From: Turbatrix aceti
Lineage: Eukaryota > Nematoda > Chromadorea > Rhabditida > Panagrolaimidae
NCBI GenBank assembly: GCA_963969345.1
Contig: OZ017766.1
Coordinates: 10,044,001-10,108,000 of the forward strand
Reading direction: 5' to 3'
Length of the DNA: 64,000 bases
A program made the position numbers and the translations under genes. Positions 58,573 to 64,000 of the stretch are shown one piece after another; position 1 is the stretch's first letter; the number at the start of each line of letters is the position of its first letter. Under the pieces are notes generated by a model. It did no database searches and had not been told where the DNA came from. It was given only the letters and a program-made list of their open reading frames with translations.

Positions 58573-61500
58573 TAGGCCAAAAAAATAGACGACTGTTATT
58601 GACATGGCATTCCTGTCTCAATGTTGCTTTTTTTCTAACTCAATTGATATATGTATGTGTACGTGTGCTTATTTTTAACTAAATAGAAAGTAAATAGACT
58701 ACGAAGCGCTATTTTTACTCTTGCGTGTGTCGGCGATGTTATCTTACATTTTTTTGCCGACGTCTGATATGAAGATAACAAACTTTATTTGATGGGTAGT
58801 TTTGTTTTGTTCGTGAAATTGAAAATTGTTGTTTTTTAGGGTTTTGAGGCGGTCATTTTTTTCTTCTTTTACGATTTAGTTTTTCGAACAAATTTTGTTC
58901 GAAAACATTTGTTCGAATTTTTTTTGTTCAAAATTTTGTTTTTCGAACGTTTAATTTAAAAAGTTTCGAATTTTTATTTTCTTGAACATTCGATCCTGAA
59001 TTTAAATAATTAGTTTCTCATTTTTGAATTAGAATATTTTACCCAAATTTCATTTGTGTATCAAAATCAATTTTTATAAAAAATTTTTTTTTTAAAATGC
59101 AATCTTCAGTCTTACTGTTTTTTTTCTGTTTCTGTTGCAAAATCTGTCAACGCACATGCATTGACACGGGTAAAGGGCACTTTGACTAAAGCTGAGGACC
59201 ACAACCCCATCTGGGTCCCCCCCTTTTTTCCCGCAACTACATAGAGCAAAAAAAACTGATTGCAAGGAAAAAAGATAATTGCATCACGAGTCTGTTTGAC
59301 GAGTACCAGACTTTTTCAGCCAGAAAAGAACAATCTACTACACAGGAACTCATTTCATGCCTTAGTTGTCACTAAATGCATCCATCCAACCCTCGAGCTC
59401 CTGTCGTAGCCCTCCCCGGATGTTTTAAATATTTTTTTGTCTCTCCCACGGCATCGAACTCCCTTTCCTCCCCATTACGTGTGTGTAGTTTGTTTTTGGC
59501 TAGCTTGTAGACATGTTTTTGGTAAAGACCTTTAACAATGTTAACTACGTAGGAGATTTGTAAATATTAGTTTTTTTGGATAAATTTTTATTGTTTCAAA
59601 ATACATAATTTTCAAATTGAAACTGAAGACTCATTTTTTTAAATTTTAGTTTGCTAAAAAAACAATTTTTTCGAAAAAATTAAATTTAAGAATGCAAGAT
59701 TTAAAAAAAAAATGTACGTTGACGCAAATTAGGGTTTCAATCAAGGTTTAAAACAAAACAAAAAAATTAGTTTTTGTAGGAAAAAACGAATTTTTTTGCT
59801 GATTGATGCTAGTTTTCCAAAATTTTTTTTTGAAACTGGTTTACATTTTTAAATAAATAACAAAATCAAATTTAAACCCAAATTACAGTTTTTTGCCCCA
59901 TTTTTTTAAATAAAACGAATATTTTTATGCGAACGTCATTCAAAACGATTTTTCGTAAGAAAATCCTCTGTGAAACTTTTATTTCCTTAATAAAATTATT
60001 TTCAGTGTAACTATTAATCCAGAAATACTTCTGAGTATCGTTTTTTTTTAACAAAATGCAAAAAAACCTGTTCTTTGCATAAAAAAATTGTACTTCAACT
60101 TTGTTTTTTATAGTGCTCATCTGATTTTCAGAGGTTTTGGTCACGTGTTGCATGCAACAAGGCGAGGCGTTTCGTTTCCTGCTCAGTTTCCGTTTCTTTA
60201 CGAGATCTAACCGTTGTGACATTTGGAAACCCAGGAAATGCATTTGTCCTCTACTAAAAGATCACTTATGTATTGTTGCACGTTTTCTGCTACGTTTTGA
60301 AATTTAAAATATTTACGATCAAAGGGGTTAATTTGATCGTAAATTTTTTTTGAATGTGTTTGATATTTGGTTTTTAGCGATTTGGTTTACTTTTTTTTTT
60401 AAATTTATTATTTCCCTTTGTGATAAAAAATCCCCCATTAAAAATTAAAAAAAAGAATATGTGAATAGGAAAGGCTAATTTTATGTTTCCTGCATGTTTT
60501 TGTTGTCGGTGAATCCAGATTATAAATATTTTTTATCAGTTGTGCAAAAATGTGTTCATTGAGTGAGTGAGTATAAAAACGTAAACTGATATATTCTTTA
60601 CTCATTTTTTGGTAGCAGCCTTCTGGCTAATTTTTTTTACGATTAAAGTTTACAATTTTTTTTGTCATTTTATTGAAAATAATTTTGATCCCATATCGAC
60701 AAAAATTTGTTAATCAAAATCGTCGTTTGAATTTTTTTAATTTTAACAGAACAGCAAATTTAGTGCATTGCGTCGTAATTTTTTTTAAATAAAAAATAAA
60801 TTTATTAATAAACAGTACAAAAATAGTTATAATAGTACAAATCCTTTGTTATCACTTGTGTACAATTTTCGTTATTAGACAATAACATTTTGAAAAAAAA
60901 ACGACATTTTTGAACGAACCTTGTTTGTTTTTTTTCACTAATAGCCTTGTTTTATATCCATGCTCACGCATTTGTACCAGACTATTTTTTTCAACCCTCG
61001 CAGTCTCCAAACTTTCACTAACGAGCGTCTCACATTCCAGGAAATACGAAAAAATATGCCCCCTAATTATGTACCGCCGGAGTTTTTTTTTTCATAACGA
61101 GCGGGAAGTTTACGTAATGTACCAAAAATAATAAATTTTTGTCTAGAACAAATTAGTATTTTTTTAAAACTTGGTTGCACTTTTTTGTCACCGGTTCGTT
61201 AAACGAAAAAGTTCACTTTATTTCATTGTCTAGAAACAACCAAAAAAATGAGATTACACCTGAAAATGATGTTTTATTATTATTAGAACTCAATGAATGG
61301 AGGAAAGAAAAAGAAGAAAAAGTGGGCGTAACAGACAAACAATTTGCGGTTCATGGGTTATACATATAAGACTATGGTGTGTTTGTATAGTGTGGGCTAC
61401 TGATTGTAAAAATATTAGACATGTGTGTATTTGGCGTAAGTTTCTTACTTGCAAAAATATATGTATGTTAATTTTCAAAAAACAATTTTAACATTTGTTG

Positions 61501-63609
61501 TCAATAAAAATGCATTCTTTATTATTTTTTATTTTTTTATTGTTAAAATTATTTATAAATTCTTTCAAGTTAACAAATGTGAGCAGCAGCTTACCTTTAA
61601 GTAAAAAAAATTATAGAGCAATTATTTTTTAACTGTTTATTTTTTTATTGCCTAGTTTTTTTGAAAAAAAGCTGCAAAAAACGTTTCATAAAAATTTTAT
61701 TATGATGCATGAAAAATTGCAATAATAAAAGGTTCCAAAACTATCAAGACAAAAATTTGCAGAAACGTAAAGTAGGTTTTACCAAAATAATACTCAGTGC
61801 CAAAAATTTTTGTGACATCCTCAAACTGGCTTAATGACGCGGCACTGAAATTAGCATTTCTAGAAAATTATGACAGGCTAAAAACTATTTTTCTGCAAAT
61901 TTTCATTTTACTGATACTCGTTTTGTTTCCTTCCAGGAAGTCTGCGAATTTTTTTTATAATAAATAAAAAAAATTAGTTAGATACGGTATTTTGAACCTT
62001 CAACTAAATTTTCTAACCATCTTTGATCCCGCCTTAGGCTGCCACCAAACATTGATTCACTTTAAAATTAAAATCGCGAGTAATGAAATTGCAACACACA
62101 ACTGTTGCTTTTTTGTGTTTATCATTTCCTGGTTCGTAATAAATTTTTTTTAAGATTATTGTTTATTCATTTATAATTTCAAATTTTTGCAAAACAGATT
62201 AAACTGAACGAACGCGAGGAAGTGAGTTCAAAGATGGTGCGGGTTTTCTAACAGCATTTTTTTCTGAATTATTACTAACCAAGTAAGCGCATCTTTTTTT
62301 TTGTACATATGGGAACGGACATGAGCCTATAATTTTAAATCTAATTTTTTAGTATTTATGCTTCACATGCATTGATTTTGATAAAAAAATTTTTGAAGGG
62401 ACAACATTTGATGATTTGATTTATTACGTTAATAATTTTAGTTTTTTTTGTTCTCACCGACTTTGAAAAAAAATGATAACATGGGTTTTTTTAGTCGTTT
62501 AGTCGTAATCAACAAAAACGAACATTAACCTTTTGAACGTTCTCTCGAACAAACACGATACATTAGACCTTTGACCTTTTCTAGATCCCTCATTTTACAG
62601 GTTTTTTTTTAGCACAATGGCACTTTGACCGTTTATTGAAACGTTTTTTGTTGCCTTAAAAAATCCATGATAATGAAAGGAAACAAGACACACTGAAATT
62701 TATCGGTTTTTTTCTGTTTTAATGGTTGACGTAGATAAACTGGACTGTGGCCAGATGGGTCCACGTTTTTTTGAGGCATGCACATATCATGTGAATGAGC
62801 ATTTGAAAAAAGTTTTTTTGAAACTTAAATATTTTTGTCAATATTTTAACATGCCATAAAAAGTTTTGTGTCAGAGCAAAAAAAGCATTTTTTTTAATGT
62901 TTACATTAGACTATCTCGGATTTTCTTTGATACGTCTCCAGGGAGTCGTGCGGAAGTATGTATACTAATATTATGATGTCCTCATCGTCTTTTAGTATGA
63001 AATTTTGTCGGAAGTTTTTAAAAGCACAACCCCAAAAATCTTCATTTTAGCATTTTTTTGTTTTTGTTATCCCCCAAAACTTTTTACCAATCTGAATAGA
63101 CAATCTATTGACATCTCATTTTTTATAGTGATTGAAAATAAAAAAAGAAGAGATTAATCTACTCTGTCTTTCAGTTCACATAATCGTTATTTATTTGTTG
63201 CCTGCCCCAAAGTAAAAAAAAACACATTTATCAGATCTCACTTTAGCCGTGGTTGCTCGATTTCTCATTTTTGTTGACTGAAAGACTGAAAATCATGATA
63301 AGAATTGCACGCGGGCAAAAAAAAAGAGAAAAATAAATGAATGCCGAGACAAATTTTTTTGGGCTTTGTGGAGATAGAGATGTTGCCAGCTGTCAGTTCA
63401 GTTTTTTTTTCTAACAGGTTGTCAATCAAGATTTTTTTTATGGGATGGATCTGATTTCGGGGTTTTGATTGGCTTGTTTATTTTCTTCTGTGTTTTTTTG
63501 TTGCCAAAATATTTATGTTTTTTAATATTTTTTATCTAAATTTTTTTTTGTGTTAGCAAATTTTTTTAAATTTTTAAATTTTGCTAACACAAAAATAAAA
63601 AAAAAAGAA
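58573..63609. other. Five kilobases without a recognisable gene
   Basis: Strongly A/T-rich with frequent A and T runs. A TATA-like GTATAAAAACG occurs near 60570 but is not followed by a credible ORF. No conserved exon, RNA gene or intact transposon end was found by reading both strands. Distal regulatory DNA cannot be excluded. Confidence 0.45.
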
Positions 63610-64000
63610 TTTAAAAGACACTCTGTGAGCCGATTTAGTATCGACGACCCCGTGTTTTTACAACCCCCAAATATTTTGTGCCAAAGTTGTAGGCCACCGG
63701 GGGGGAGGAACAGAAAACAATATAAAAAAAATTTCAGAAGTCGGATTCTGAAGCTATGGCTTCTGAAGGATTCCGACGTCAAATTTTCAACACGTTTCAA
63801 AAAATCTGATTTTTGGTTTACAGGGGTATCTTGGCACGAGAAATCGATTGGGGTACTCAGATTTTTTTAAAAACTTCAGATGTTTTTGGAATTATCGATT
63901 TTTGCATTTTTCTGGGTTTTTACCGTCAATTTTTGCCTGTAGCTTCCGTATTTCTACTAGGAGCTCAGCGAGGGTGGTTACATCTTGAAGCCCATTCATT
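63610..64000. mobile_element. Left part of a foldback element, cut by the window end
   Basis: TTTAAAAGACACTCTGTGAG and the following CCGATTTAGTATCGACGACC and TTTTGTGCCAAAGTTGTAGG blocks match the left arm of the element at 53154. The right end lies beyond the window. Confidence 0.75.

Noticed and set aside
62083..62145. Signal-peptide-like start (MKLQHTTVAFLCLSF) before a possible GTTCGT donor
   Set aside because: The next acceptor, near 62197, leads to an immediate stop in every compatible phase.

Overview
This window is eukaryotic DNA and almost certainly from a nematode, probably a rhabditid. It has intron-bearing genes with GT(AAGT)...TTTTCAG splice sites, very A/T-homopolymer-rich introns and intergenic DNA, TATA boxes and AATAAA signals. 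It also has a p300/CBP acetyltransferase, a cluster of nematode-style seven-transmembrane chemoreceptor genes, a secreted two-domain C-type-lectin-like gene, histidine acid phosphatases and alpha-carbonic anhydrases. I cannot name the species. All gene models were spliced by eye. Exon phases were checked by arithmetic, and every model given as intact closes in frame.

Layout. 1-3341 is repeat DNA: a large palindrome, then a segment duplicated in tandem with a 50-bp minisatellite. It cuts off a chemoreceptor gene on the minus strand (3342-3698). 3796-4472 is a hAT-like element with a second, intact hAT MITE nested in it. 6327-15123 is the CBP/p300 homologue (nine coding exons, 1437 aa). 16101-19908 holds one intact chemoreceptor, one with a 1-nt frameshift and one 5'-truncated copy. 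20062-24328 is the lectin-like gene (minus); both its introns are largely filled by foldback elements. 24596-26028 is a hAT-type element with an 8-bp target duplication and an internal 401-bp tandem array. 26249-38386 holds five less recognisable genes (a 100-aa protein; an orphan with a SUMO-interaction-like motif; a coiled-coil, perhaps BEN-like protein; two paralogous orphans), one small secreted peptide gene and two more hAT MITEs. 39731-42032 is an intact acid phosphatase. 43409-53052 is a class II-type histone deacetylase. Its 4.5-kb second intron contains two carbonic anhydrase genes on the opposite strand, and its last coding exon is split by a 3.36-kb TA-flanked transposon. 54628-55948 is an acid-phosphatase paralogue that has lost its catalytic residues and a splice acceptor. 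55949-64000 is gene-poor and contains a second TA-flanked element and the start of another foldback element.

Biology. The window pairs a lysine acetyltransferase with a lysine deacetylase, but they are about 28 kb apart and nothing in the sequence says they are co-regulated. The other products are secreted or surface proteins (lectin, phosphatases, carbonic anhydrases, peptide, chemoreceptors). The most striking theme is mobile DNA. At least four hAT-type MITEs, whose interiors are short repeats unique to each family, sit beside TA-type elements and foldback elements that fill introns, interrupt an exon and truncate genes.
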